From UKL13-2 sp038206765 (lineage in GTDB: Bacteria > Pseudomonadota > Gammaproteobacteria > Burkholderiales > Usitatibacteraceae): a DNA stretch of 64,000 bases. The DNA lies in NCBI GenBank assembly GCA_038206765.1, contig JBBRAM010000016.1, positions 15,164 to 79,163 on the forward strand. Reading direction: 5' to 3'. Position numbers and translations under genes: made by a program. Below the pieces are notes generated by a model, which did not search any database, was not told the origin of the DNA, and saw only the letters and a list, made by a program, of their open reading frames with translations. Every line of letters begins with the position of its first letter. Position 1 is the stretch's first letter. Shown here in pieces: positions 45,754-54,718 of the stretch.

Positions 45754-46106
45754 CGTGGGCAGGCGTTAAAGCTAGGCGTTAGAGGTAGGCGTTTGCCTAC
45801 AAATTGCGCGGAGAGTTGTGTCATTAATTGTCGAAATACGCCTACGCTCATGACCCCGGCGTGGCACTAATCTAGGCATGTTAACTACAAACCTGTTTGC
45901 AACCTGTTTGCCCGAATGAAGCATGCGCGAACACAAGGCCGTAGTTTGACAACAAGTAAGGATCAAGCGGTGAACAAGTTTTAACGGCAAATTTAAGGGC
46001 TTCGCATGCCCCTATTGCTGCCGGGATCAATAACGATAGCGCCACTTGAGCATATTAAAAACACTAACTCACACCCTTTGTAACGTTAAAACCCAAGGAG
46101 ATTTTC
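45754..46106. other. Gap before the second BON gene
   Basis: 353 bp without a gene. A small hairpin TAGGC-GTTT-GCCTA lies at 45786-45799 and a 10-bp direct repeat ACCTGTTTGC is near 45890. The promoter of the BON gene should be in the right part; it cannot be placed surely. Confidence 0.35.
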
Positions 46107-46433
46107 ATGATTTCGATTCAAAAATTGTTTGTAAGCTTGATGGTTGCAGTTTCATTGTTGGCGGCAGGCTGCGCCAGCACGCCGCGTCAGGAAAGCTTTG
46201 GCGAGGGCGTTGACGACAGCTACATCACTACAAAAGTAAAAGCGCTGTTTGTGGAAGACAAAGCAGTTAGCGCGCTCAACATCAATGTTGAAACCTTCAA
46301 AGGCACAGTGCAGTTGAGCGGTTTTGCCGACGGCAACAATGAGATCAATCGTGCGGTAGAAATTGCCCGTGGTGTCAAAGGTGTCGTTGCTGTTAAAAAC
46401 GATATTCGTTTAAAGACATCAAACAATAAGTAA
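46107..46433 (+). CDS. BON-domain lipoprotein (OsmY-like)
   Basis: 108 residues with AAGGAG six bases before the ATG. Signal peptide and lipobox LLAAGCAS, then a single BON domain (about 35-105): VDDSYITTKVKALFVEDKAV and GVKGVVAVKNDIRLK. It is probably periplasmic and lipid-anchored. The bacterioferritin-like gene follows 76 bp later on the same strand. Confidence 0.9.
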   Translation: MISIQKLFVSLMVAVSLLAAGCASTPRQESFGEGVDDSYITTKVKALFVEDKAVSALNINVETFKGTVQLSGFADGNNEINRAVEIARGVKGVVAVKNDIRLKTSNNK

Positions 46434-46509
46434 TTGAAAAAATCGCATATTTCAGTTGCGATTGCCTCAATGAGGATTCATCTACCTTCATAGCTTGTCA
46501 GGGAACGCA

Positions 46510-47238
46510 ATGGAACAGACAGTACGCAGCCAAACTCCGAAAAGAACATCAGTGCGCAAATCGAAAGCTAAGCCAGATTTGCACACTGATTCGGGCAGGC
46601 CGCGTGCTGCCAAGCAGGTAAGCGCACCCGGTGTGACAAATAAAACGTCATTTGATCGTTCAAAGCCAGCGAAGTCAACAAAGTCGGCAAAGCCAAAAAA
46701 AGGCAAATCAACTTTACCGCCTGTGCTCGTCGATAAAGCCGCGCTGCGCAAAATGGCACGAAAAAAGGTAGCTGATGGTGCAGTCACATCTCATTACAGT
46801 CTTGATAAAAAAACAGTGATTCACTTGCTTAATGAATCACTAGCAACTGAGATCGTCTGCATGCTCCGGTACAAGCGCCATTACTACGTGGCAACCGGAA
46901 TCAAAGGTCGAGTGGCAGCCGCAGAATTTGCCGAACATGCCACACAAGAATTACAGCACGCTGATCAACTTGCCGAACGTATTATGCAGCTCGGTGGAAC
47001 ACCAAATTTTGATCCGGTTGGCTTGGCGGAACGCAGCCACGCCGAATATTTTGCCGGTTGCGGCTTGCAAGAAATGATCCATGAAAACCTAGTTGCCGAG
47101 CGCATTGCCATTGAAAGCTATCGCGCGTTTATTCAATACATCGGCAACGAAGACCCCACTACTCGCAGAATGTTGGAGTTGATCTTGGCAATGGAGGAAG
47201 AACACGCCGATGATCTGACTGATTTGCTTGAGCCGTAA
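46510..47238 (+). CDS. Bacterioferritin-like protein with a basic N-terminal extension
   Basis: 242 residues from the ATG at 46510 (AGGGAA upstream). The first about 90 residues are Lys/Ser/Thr-rich (for example KSTKSAKPKKGKSTLP), then a ferritin-like four-helix domain with ferroxidase-type ligands: NESLATEIVCMLRYKRHYYV, ATQELQHADQLAERI, ENLVAERIAIESYRAF and LILAMEEEHADDLTD. The domain resembles bacterioferritin and binds and oxidises iron; the haem Met is not obvious. The basic extension could bind DNA, as lysine tails of some Dps proteins do. Confidence 0.85.
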   Translation: MEQTVRSQTPKRTSVRKSKAKPDLHTDSGRPRAAKQVSAPGVTNKTSFDRSKPAKSTKSAKPKKGKSTLPPVLVDKAALRKMARKKVADGAVTSHYSLDKKTVIHLLNESLATEIVCMLRYKRHYYVATGIKGRVAAAEFAEHATQELQHADQLAERIMQLGGTPNFDPVGLAERSHAEYFAGCGLQEMIHENLVAERIAIESYRAFIQYIGNEDPTTRRMLELILAMEEEHADDLTDLLEP

Positions 47239-47364
47239 TTTGAGACATGATTTTTGGCTCAAGGTGGCGTCGAACGTAACGCGCGATTCAAAATCGCAAA
47301 CTTTATATTCAACACTGCGATATCCAATAAGCAATACAAACACCCTATTCAAAGGAGCATCATC

Positions 47365-47529
47365 ATGTTGAGATGGGCAGCCACCTTTCTTATCATCGCC
47401 ATTATTGCCGCCGTTTTTGGTTTCGGCGGTATCGCCGGCGGTGCTGTTGAAATCGCCAAAATACTTTTTTACATTTTCTTGATTATATTTTTGGTATCGT
47501 TGATCATGGGTTTGATCAACAGAAAATAG
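47365..47529 (+). CDS. Small DUF1328 membrane protein (YtjA family)
   Basis: 54 residues with AAAGGAG upstream of the ATG at 47365. It is almost all hydrophobic: MLRWAATFLIIAIIAAVFGF, then GGIAGGAVEIAKILFYIFLI, the standard DUF1328/YtjA sequence. Two transmembrane helices. YtjA-type peptides are common in stress clusters; function unknown. An intrinsic terminator follows. Confidence 0.93.
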   Translation: MLRWAATFLIIAIIAAVFGFGGIAGGAVEIAKILFYIFLIIFLVSLIMGLINRK

Positions 47530-47553
47530 TTGATTCTGTCGATTTGTTCTCAG

Positions 47554-47592
47554 GCCGTCTGCCGCAAAATGCGCAGGCGGCTTTGTGGTTTT
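47554..47592 (+). terminator. Intrinsic terminator after the DUF1328 gene
   Basis: Arms 47554-47565 and 47571-47581 (GCCGTCTGCCGC/GCGCAGGCGGC, one bulge and one wobble) around AAAAT, followed by TTTGTGGTTTTT. It separates the ferritin/DUF1328 genes from the kinase pair. Confidence 0.7.
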
Positions 47593-47774
47593 TATGGGCA
47601 GCTTTGATACTGTCAATGCGCAAAAGCTATCGCGTAACAGCGATACAGCCAGACTAATCATGCGTTAATCGTGCCTCGTACACCCCGCAATGCGCGGCAG
47701 CAAACCTAGAAACCGCACCAACCGCACCAACCGCACCTACCGCAACGCACGCACCGTTTAAGGGATAAGCACAC

Positions 47775-49181
47775 ATGCCACAAATAATAAATCCCGATAT
47801 GAACAGGCGGGAAATGTTCCCCGTTCTATGGAAAATAGTGCCCAAATCACTGGTCGCATTGGCGATTGCAGCCCTAGCGCTTACCGTCACCTTTATAGTT
47901 GCATCTGAGCGAAACTACCGTAACACCCTAAAAGGTGTTGCCGCCACCCGGGAGGGTCGGGATAACCTGAGCTTCATTTTTCAGCTACAAACCCTGTTGC
48001 TAAACGCAGAGACGGCGCAGCGCGGCTATTTGTTAAATGGAAATAAAACCTATCTCGCTCCCCTCCTGAAGGCAAAAGAAGATTTGCCAAAATTGCAACA
48101 AAGCCTGGCACTGGCCTTCGCTACCAAACCCGAGCGACTAGCCCAAATTGATCTGTTGGCTGCCGTCGTCATCAATAAGTTTGTCGAACTCGAAACCACG
48201 GTTTCGCTAGCAGAAGCCGGAAAACATGAAGAAGCGCTGAAGGTGTTTGAATCAAATATCGGCAACGCGCTCATGACCCAGGCCAGAGAGAAAATGGCGG
48301 TCATGATTGGCGAGATGGATTTGGATGTGGACCAGATGCGTATGCAATTGGAAAGGGACATGCTGGTATCGAGGCTCGGCATGATTTTGATTGCCGCATT
48401 TAACTTAATATTGCTTGGTTTGGTGATCTATTTGTTCATGCAGGATTTGCGGCGCAGTCAGCTACTGGTCGCCTTACGAATCAGCGAAAACGAACGCTTG
48501 GGCAACTTAGTCGCAGAACGGACTGGTGAGCTAAACGAGCTTTCGACTCATCTCCAAACTTCAACTGAGCGGGATCGCGCCGCGCTGGCGCGCGACCTAC
48601 ACGATGAACTCGGCGGCATCTTAACATCCGCGAAAATGGATTTGGAGTGGCTCCGAAATCACTCCACGCTATCTGTAGAAGGTGAAAATCGTTGCAATCG
48701 ATTGAGTACTTTGATTGACGATGCGGTGGCAGTCAAGCGGCGGGTGGTTGAGAATTTGCGACCGTCGTTGCTCAATAATATGGGGTTAGCGGTAGCACTT
48801 GAATGGTATCTGACTGAGAATTGCAGCAATTCCGGCCTGATCTGCAATCTGAGCCTATCGGACGACTTAGGCACCGTCTCACCCGATACGGCGATTGCGA
48901 TGTTTCGCATCGTGCAGGAAGCCGCAACCAACGTGCTGCGTCATGCCAAGGCAAACAATTTGTCCGTTACGTTGTGGGCTGATGAGACAGACATACATTT
49001 GATTGTGCAAGACGACGGCTCGGGTTTGCCGCCAACTTACAACCCGATGAATCTGTCGCACGGCCTTTCCGGTATGCGACAGCGCGCCCGCTCGCTGGGC
49101 GGAGATGCAGTGTGGAATTCAGTGCCCGGAATCGGCACCACCATTACTGTCTCGATTCCGCGCACAGCTAGCGGAATTTAA
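47775..49181 (+). CDS. CHASE3-domain sensor histidine kinase (NarX/DegS type), copy 1
   Basis: 468 residues. TM helix at 22-44, extracytoplasmic CHASE3 domain at about 45-195 (NAETAQRGYLLNGNKTYLAP), TM at 201-223, then a HisKA_3 dimerisation domain with the phospho-acceptor His 276 in ARDLHDELGGILTSAKMDL, and an HATPase_c domain with FRIVQEAATNVLRHAKA, DDGSGLP and HGLSGMRQRARSLGG. HisKA_3 kinases usually pair with NarL/FixJ response regulators, but none is adjacent. A paralogous kinase follows. The signal is unknown; CHASE3 is a predicted extracellular sensor. Confidence 0.93.
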   Translation: MPQIINPDMNRREMFPVLWKIVPKSLVALAIAALALTVTFIVASERNYRNTLKGVAATREGRDNLSFIFQLQTLLLNAETAQRGYLLNGNKTYLAPLLKAKEDLPKLQQSLALAFATKPERLAQIDLLAAVVINKFVELETTVSLAEAGKHEEALKVFESNIGNALMTQAREKMAVMIGEMDLDVDQMRMQLERDMLVSRLGMILIAAFNLILLGLVIYLFMQDLRRSQLLVALRISENERLGNLVAERTGELNELSTHLQTSTERDRAALARDLHDELGGILTSAKMDLEWLRNHSTLSVEGENRCNRLSTLIDDAVAVKRRVVENLRPSLLNNMGLAVALEWYLTENCSNSGLICNLSLSDDLGTVSPDTAIAMFRIVQEAATNVLRHAKANNLSVTLWADETDIHLIVQDDGSGLPPTYNPMNLSHGLSGMRQRARSLGGDAVWNSVPGIGTTITVSIPRTASGI

Positions 49182-49280
49182 ACGCTTTACGTTGCCGATC
49201 AGATTCGTGGCCAATAAAATGAATAATTCATATAATTCAAATCGAAGTCTGTAGGAACCAAGCCTGAATCCACGGCCGAA

Positions 49281-49414
49281 ATCAAAAAAAAGCCAAAAAG
49301 CCAAAAAATCAAAAAATCAAAAAATCAAAAAAACAAAAATCCAAAAATCCAAAAAACCAAAAAACCAAAAAACCAAAAAACCAAAAAACCAAAAAACCAA
49401 AAAACCAAAAAACC
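49281..49414. repeat. A-rich array between the two kinases, (CCAAAAAA) x8 core
   Basis: Eight perfect copies of CCAAAAAA at 49349-49412, preceded by degenerate AAAAAATC and AAAAATCC units from about 49281. It ends 30 bp before the second kinase start and covers the region where its promoter or leader would lie. Low-complexity A-tracts at an 8-bp period may bend DNA. Confidence 0.95.
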
Positions 49415-49443
49415 TTAAAGCTCAATATCACTCAGGAAAAAAC

Positions 49444-50925
49444 ATGGCTGAAAAAAATAACGCCGCTAAAAACATCGGCACCAATGACTCGGTTAAAACC
49501 TACATGCAACGGTTCAGGGCGTTTTTAAAACCCATCCCCAACGCCCTGCTGACGATGGTGGTTGCCACGCTTTTGCTAACGTGCACGTTTGTCGTGGTTT
49601 CGGAGAGGAGTCATCGCAGCGTAAATAATAGTTGGATGACTGTTCGGGAAGCCCGTGACAATCTTGATCTGATCGAGCGTTTGTTCACGGTCTTGCTCAA
49701 TGCCGAAACCGGACAACGCGGTTACCTGTTAACCGAAAACACAAAATACTTAGAGCCATTAGTACATGCCAAAGAAGATCTGCCACGTTTGCAGATTCGG
49801 CTCACCCAAGCGTTAGCGAACCGCGCCGAGATCAGGCCAGAGCTTGATCGCCTTGTAACCTATGTTTTTAATAAATTTGTTGAAATTGAGACAACTGTTG
49901 CCCTCGAGAAACAGGGAAAGCACGAGCAAGCTATTGCGATGATCAACGCGAACGAGGGCAAAAATTTAATGGATGAGGCGCAATCAAGCGTTGAAAAAAT
50001 CACCCTTATTTTAAATGACGACCTGTTGAAAGGCCGCGCCGTTCAGCAACAAAAAATGCTCAACGCAAGGATGGGCATACTGGCCATTGCGGTGCTGAAT
50101 TTAGTGCTATTGGGTTTCGTTATTTATTATTTCTTACAAGATTTAAAACGTGGGCAAGTGCTGGTCGCCATACGCCAAACTGAAAATGAGCGCCTTTCGT
50201 CGCTGGTGTCGGACAGAACCGTCGAGTTGAATGAATTGTCTAATCACCTTCACACCTCTGCTGAACGTGAACGCGCCACCCTCGCACGCGACCTGCACGA
50301 TGAATTGGGCGGCATATTGACGTCTGCCAAGATGGATTTGGAATGGTTGCGGACACGCGCAACACAAATTCCCGATAGCGCTAAAAGGTTGGAGACTTTT
50401 TCAAAGTTGCTCGATGATGCCGTTGCGATCAAGCGCCGTATTATTGAAAACCTGCGTCCGTCGCTACTAGATAATTTGGGGTTAGCAGCGGCACTTGAGT
50501 GGTATATCAACGAAAATTGCAGCAAAGGTGGTATCAAATGCAAGCTACATTTGGCCGAAGAATTGGGCGCTATTTCTCCAGATTCATCCATTGCGCTGTT
50601 TCGCATCGTGCAGGAAGGCACTACCAATATGCTTCGTCATGCCGAGGCTAAAAATTTCACGGCCACGCTGCATTTGGATGAAGAAAATATCCAACTTACC
50701 TTAGAAGACGATGGCAAAGGCCTGCCGTCGACCTTTAACCCCGCCAAATTGTCACATGGGCTATCTGGCATTCGGCAGCGCGCACGCGCGCTGGGCGGCG
50801 ACGCAACCTGGCGCTCAACACCCGGAAAAGGCACCGTGATCAGCATTACGATCCCTCGCGATCTTAGTGCCAACGACACTATTACCAAAACCGGTGCTGC
50901 CAATAGCGTTGATGCAAATAAGTGA
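49444..50925 (+). CDS. CHASE3-domain sensor histidine kinase, copy 2
   Basis: 493 residues with CAGGAAA upstream of the ATG. Same architecture as the previous kinase: TM about 32-53, CHASE3 (NAETGQRGYLLTENTKYLEP), TM about 210-231, phospho-acceptor His 285 in ARDLHDELGGILTSAKMDL, HATPase_c with FRIVQEGTTNMLRHAEA, DDGKGLP and HGLSGIRQRARALGG. The two are clear paralogues, more alike in the catalytic half than in the sensor half. No response regulator lies beside it. Confidence 0.93.
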   Translation: MAEKNNAAKNIGTNDSVKTYMQRFRAFLKPIPNALLTMVVATLLLTCTFVVVSERSHRSVNNSWMTVREARDNLDLIERLFTVLLNAETGQRGYLLTENTKYLEPLVHAKEDLPRLQIRLTQALANRAEIRPELDRLVTYVFNKFVEIETTVALEKQGKHEQAIAMINANEGKNLMDEAQSSVEKITLILNDDLLKGRAVQQQKMLNARMGILAIAVLNLVLLGFVIYYFLQDLKRGQVLVAIRQTENERLSSLVSDRTVELNELSNHLHTSAERERATLARDLHDELGGILTSAKMDLEWLRTRATQIPDSAKRLETFSKLLDDAVAIKRRIIENLRPSLLDNLGLAAALEWYINENCSKGGIKCKLHLAEELGAISPDSSIALFRIVQEGTTNMLRHAEAKNFTATLHLDEENIQLTLEDDGKGLPSTFNPAKLSHGLSGIRQRARALGGDATWRSTPGKGTVISITIPRDLSANDTITKTGAANSVDANK

Positions 50926-51184
50926 CGTGTTAACGGCCGCGCTCTTATGGCGGTTCGACATAAATCGCAACGAGATGGTGGCAGTGAGACCCAGCGCGCT
51001 CAGAAGCGCATTTTGCAATGCCGGGCTTCGTTCCTAGGGAACGCAGCGCAGCAACGCTAAAAATGGTCGCGCCAGACTTGCTTGTTTCGATAAAAATAGC
51101 GCTGCCTAAAATGGCACGAAAGGGAATTTGAGTATCTGGAGTTGTGCATCATGATTTGGGCATCAGAACGCCATCCCGCAAACG

Positions 51185-51919
51185 TCAATATAGAGCGACC
51201 TTACGATCTTCGGCAGAATGTGGGGTAGGCGCTATTTTCGCCTTTGCGAGGGCTTGCGTTGCACGACGGTCTCGTCTCGCCTCTTCAACGCAAGCATCCT
51301 GTTTTCTGTTTTCGAGTTTGCCGGTTTCGGTGTTTCTATTTTCGCCCGGCACTTGCGCCGCAAGTCGCCCGCATTGACGAACTTGTTCACGGAAATTCTT
51401 CCAAATTTTAGCCTTCGCCGACAGAAATTCTTCCTGTGTGAGCAACGCCTCACCTGCACCATTTGCGAGAAGGCCTTGCGCATTTGCTGGTCTGGGTGGA
51501 CCCGACATTAATTGCTCAACTTCTGATAGCTGCGATCGCTGGAAAAACCGGGGCGGAATGACGTCCCCATAAACGCTAATCGCCGTAACGAGCAGCGCTA
51601 AAAACATCGCGTATGCAACCACGCGTGGTGTCGATGAATGGAGCCACGCATGGGATTGCCAAAACGTTTTTAACGTTGACGATGCCGACTCTAAAAGGAG
51701 CGAAGCCATGTTGAATCCAATCACGAAATTTATTTTGAGCCAGTTTTGAACTCGGGTGATTCCATATTGAGCCAAAGATTCAAAGCCGCATGTCGGCACA
51801 AACGGATAAGCACTGTCAGACGTTATCCGTATAACGCCATTTGCATAGCACTCAATAGTTCGCGCCAACCGGCGCTTAATGTGCGGTAACAAACAGACGG
51901 AATTGAAAATCGTGTTCAT
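51185..51919 (-). CDS. Hypothetical protein with one transmembrane helix
   Basis: 244 residues; the ATG at 51919 is supported by GGAGG seven bases upstream, although an ATG at 51709 would keep the main part. One hydrophobic helix at about 100-118 (VVAYAMFLALLVTAISVYGD) is followed by a soluble tail with helical, charged segments rich in Arg, Lys and Glu. No domain is recognised. It is divergent from the DUF4398 gene, with 88 bp between them. The tail may be periplasmic. Confidence 0.65.
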   Translation of the reverse strand: MNTIFNSVCLLPHIKRRLARTIECYANGVIRITSDSAYPFVPTCGFESLAQYGITRVQNWLKINFVIGFNMASLLLESASSTLKTFWQSHAWLHSSTPRVVAYAMFLALLVTAISVYGDVIPPRFFQRSQLSEVEQLMSGPPRPANAQGLLANGAGEALLTQEEFLSAKAKIWKNFREQVRQCGRLAAQVPGENRNTETGKLENRKQDACVEEARRDRRATQALAKAKIAPTPHSAEDRKVALY

Positions 51920-52007
51920 AGTTGAGCCTCCAAAACCGCAACTTTGGGCTCTCAGCCTGCGCGAATTTAGCGAATCAACATGAACGAATCAATATGAAGG
52001 AACCAAC

Positions 52008-52409
52008 ATGAAAAACCTGCTCACATCTCGCCGCCACAATACAACCGCCAAACTTGGTGTCCCCACGGTAGTTCTAGCTATATCATTGTTTACGGTCCTA
52101 GGCGGCTGTGCCAGCACGCCGGTATCCATTGAGCAAATGGCTGCGGCTGAAGCCGCCGTTCAAGCCGCCAGCAACAGCACCACCAGCGAACGGGCCGGCG
52201 CTGAATTGCAGATTGCCGTTGCCAAACTCGCCAGCGCCCGTCAGGCGGTCGCCAATAAAGACTATGACCGTGCGAAGCAGCTCGCAGCAGAAGCAGAGCT
52301 CGACGCACGGGTAGCACAGCTGCACGCCCAAACAGTGACTTCACGTAAAGCGGCACAAGAATCGCAAGATGCGGCACGGGTATTGCGCGAAGAACTCAAT
52401 CGTAAGTGA
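52008..52409 (+). CDS. DUF4398-domain lipoprotein
   Basis: 133 residues with AAGGA upstream. Signal peptide with lipobox LGGCAS, then a DUF4398 helical hairpin: AAEAAVQAASNSTTSERAGA, ASARQAVANKDYDRAKQLAA, EAELDARVAQLHAQT. This domain is common in lipoproteins encoded beside OmpA-like proteins, as here with the next gene 35 bp downstream. Probably outer-membrane anchored. Confidence 0.9.
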   Translation: MKNLLTSRRHNTTAKLGVPTVVLAISLFTVLGGCASTPVSIEQMAAAEAAVQAASNSTTSERAGAELQIAVAKLASARQAVANKDYDRAKQLAAEAELDARVAQLHAQTVTSRKAAQESQDAARVLREELNRK

Positions 52410-52444
52410 TCAAATTAACACCAAATTAAATAATCGGAGCCAAC

Positions 52445-53428
52445 ATGAAACTTGAAAATATGAAAATGAAAAATATAAAACCCGCAAACACTGCCAACCA
52501 TCGAAATTTATATGCGTTTTCGTTTGCAGCCGTGCTCGCAACGCTTTCGGCTTGCAGCTCGATGCCAGCAAACAATGCGGCGCTGGACCAAGCGCGCAGC
52601 CGTTTTAATGTTGCCCAAAACAACCCTGATGTCGCATCAATGGCGGCCGATGAATTGAAGCAGGCGGGCGATTCACTGCGCGTAGCCGACAAAGCACAGG
52701 CCGATGGCGCCACCATCACTACCGTTGACCATTTGGCTTACATGACTAGCCAGCGCGTGACTATTGCCCAAGAAACCGCTGCCGCCAAAGTTGCGCAGGC
52801 CATCACGGCTGGCGCAGCTGCTGAACGCGATCGGGTACGACTGGCATCGCGCACCAATGAGGTCAATGCCGCACAGCGCCAGCTTGCTGTGTCCCAGCAA
52901 AACAACGCCATCACTGCTGCCGAACTTGCCAGTGCTGATGCCGCCGCAGCAGCTACCGCAAAAGCCACTGCATTGCGCGAACAGGCCAATGCCTCCGCAA
53001 ACGCATTGCGAGAGCAAGCCAATGCCAACCGCGTAAACGACCTTGAAATGCAGCTAAAAGACCTGAATGCCAAAAAAACCGATCGTGGCATGGTGGTAAC
53101 ACTTGGCGATGTTTTGTTCGATAGCGGTCAGGCAAAGCTGTTGCCTGACGGCAATAGAAACATGGTTAAGCTGGCCGAAGTGTTTAAAAGCAATCCGCAG
53201 CGCAAAGCCATTATTGACGGCTATACCGACAGCGTGGGTGGTGCCAATGCCAATTTCACTTTGTCGGAGCGGCGCGCCAGCGCAGTGATGACAGCACTCA
53301 TTAACCTCGGTGTTCCAGCTGGGCAATTGAGCATGAAAGCACATGGCGAGGAGCAACCAGTGGCTGATAACTCGACCGCTGCCGGGCGTCAGATGAACCG
53401 TCGCGTCGAAATTGTCTTTATTCCCTAG
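52445..53428 (+). CDS. OmpA-family lipoprotein with N-terminal DUF4398-like region
   Basis: 327 residues with CGGAG upstream. Signal peptide and lipobox LSACSS at about 34-39. A DUF4398-like helical region (about 40-130; QARSRFNVAQNNPDVASMA) and an Ala/Gln/Asn-rich coiled-coil precede an OmpA peptidoglycan-binding domain (about 210-327) with VTLGDVLFDSGQAKLLPDG, DGYTDSVGGANANFTLSERR and the final NRRVEIVF. It should link the outer membrane to peptidoglycan. It forms a pair with the upstream DUF4398 gene. Confidence 0.92.
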   Translation: MKLENMKMKNIKPANTANHRNLYAFSFAAVLATLSACSSMPANNAALDQARSRFNVAQNNPDVASMAADELKQAGDSLRVADKAQADGATITTVDHLAYMTSQRVTIAQETAAAKVAQAITAGAAAERDRVRLASRTNEVNAAQRQLAVSQQNNAITAAELASADAAAAATAKATALREQANASANALREQANANRVNDLEMQLKDLNAKKTDRGMVVTLGDVLFDSGQAKLLPDGNRNMVKLAEVFKSNPQRKAIIDGYTDSVGGANANFTLSERRASAVMTALINLGVPAGQLSMKAHGEEQPVADNSTAAGRQMNRRVEIVFIP

Positions 53429-53443
53429 GCACCATCGCAAAAA

Positions 53444-53474
53444 ACTGCCTGCTTTCCTTGGGGAAGCAGGCAGT
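53444..53474 (+). terminator. Hairpin after the OmpA-family gene
   Basis: ACTGCCTGCTT (53444-53454) pairs perfectly with 53464-53474 around a 9-nt loop, 15 bp after the stop. T-rich sequence follows only about 30 bp later, so termination may be partial. The minus strand has the better T-run. Confidence 0.65.
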
Positions 53475-53576
53475 GTCACGGAATGCTGTCGTTTGGGCAT
53501 TTTAGTTTTTTGTGAGCGACGTCATCGTGACGACTTTATAACCTTAACGCCGAACCCTACAGCCAAGGAATAAAAT

Positions 53577-53993
53577 ATGAAGATTATTTCAATGGTTGCA
53601 TCCATCGCCATCGCATTCACCGCAATCGCATCCCAAAACAGCATTGCGCTAACGTTGCAAACAAACCACGGCATCAGCTACATGACCGGTGGCATAACCA
53701 TCGATGAGCGCCAGGAAATGCTCTCAAGGCGTAACGAGTTTTCGCTCTTCTTAAAAGTGATCGCGAGATCGGGGAAATATTTGGGTGATGTAACGGTTAC
53801 GATTACCAACGCAAAAGGCGAGGTTGTTTTTGAGGGCGTCACCGATGGCCCTTGGCTGCTAGTGAATTTGATGGAAGGCTCCTACACCATCAAAGGCGTA
53901 AACGAGGGTGTTGGCCAGTCACAAAAACTAGCTTTGGGCAAAAACGCAAAGCGCAATGTATCAATGCTCTGGAATGTGGGCGATCACGAATGA
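53577..53993 (+). CDS. Secreted protein with a carboxypeptidase-regulatory-like fold
   Basis: 138 residues with AAGGAATAA upstream of the ATG. Signal peptide (about 1-24, ending near SIALT). The mature part contains YMTGGITIDERQEMLSRRNE and then GKYLGDVTVTITNAKGEVVF and a Gly/Tyr turn (EGSYTIKGVNEG), the pattern of small beta-sandwich carboxypeptidase-regulatory-like domains. Periplasmic, function unknown. Such proteins often accompany BON and OmpA genes in stress clusters. Confidence 0.75.
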   Translation: MKIISMVASIAIAFTAIASQNSIALTLQTNHGISYMTGGITIDERQEMLSRRNEFSLFLKVIARSGKYLGDVTVTITNAKGEVVFEGVTDGPWLLVNLMEGSYTIKGVNEGVGQSQKLALGKNAKRNVSMLWNVGDHE

Positions 53994-54222
53994 CTGCCCC
54001 CCAATCGGCATTGTTGACAGAACAATCATCGCAACGCCGTTATTTTGATGCAGCCCAACATTTTTAATCGTAAGTGAGTTGGCTGAAAAATAATGGCTAA
54101 ATGGCTGCGCTGCTTTGGTTAAAGAACTAACCGGTTGGAGCTGCATCGTTAGCCTGCTGTTTCATTCCGTTTTGTGAAGCTGCACATTTAAGCGACTTCG
54201 TAAAATCAATCTGCGAGATCGC

Positions 54223-54618
54223 TTAACGCAAAGCTAAATAGGCTGACCGCGCCGCGAAGGCACTCACGGCCGTCGCAAACGCACCCCACGCCATGTCCAG
54301 CGCTACCATATGCCACGCCCATGACCTCAACGTTGCCATGTTCGAAAGCTCGTAGGTGCCATAGGCCACAAAGCCAAAAACAGCAGCCGTTAAAACAGTA
54401 TCTAGGCGAGAATCCGCCGCCTTTGGCACGACCACGAGCACTACAATACCAACCGCATAGATCACATAAAAGAGTATTGCGGGAAGCCAGCGCGGCGATC
54501 CCAGCATGATGTCACCAAGCTGATTTTTAAAGATATTGCCCAATACAAACTTAAGCCAAACCGCGTCGAGCGCGATCATGACAACGGCTGCAGCAAGAGA
54601 TGCATAAACGTATTTCAT
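54223..54618 (-). CDS. DUF2177 membrane protein
   Basis: 131 residues with four hydrophobic helices. Family motifs are MIALDAVWLKFVLGNIF, FYVIYAVGIVVLVVVP, FGFVAYGTYELSNMATLRSW, and LDMAWGAFATAVSAF, as in DUF2177 proteins. Function unknown. No clear ribosome-binding site. It follows the Pro-rich hypothetical gene on the minus strand. Confidence 0.9.
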   Translation of the reverse strand: MKYVYASLAAAVVMIALDAVWLKFVLGNIFKNQLGDIMLGSPRWLPAILFYVIYAVGIVVLVVVPKAADSRLDTVLTAAVFGFVAYGTYELSNMATLRSWAWHMVALDMAWGAFATAVSAFAARSAYLALR

Positions 54619-54718
54619 ATTTTACAATCAATTTTGTGTGGCACTTATTTGGCCTCGGTGCTTTTAATTTCAATTCAGCCAATGGTGGCAATACACGCCG
54701 CCGATTTCAATTCACCGC

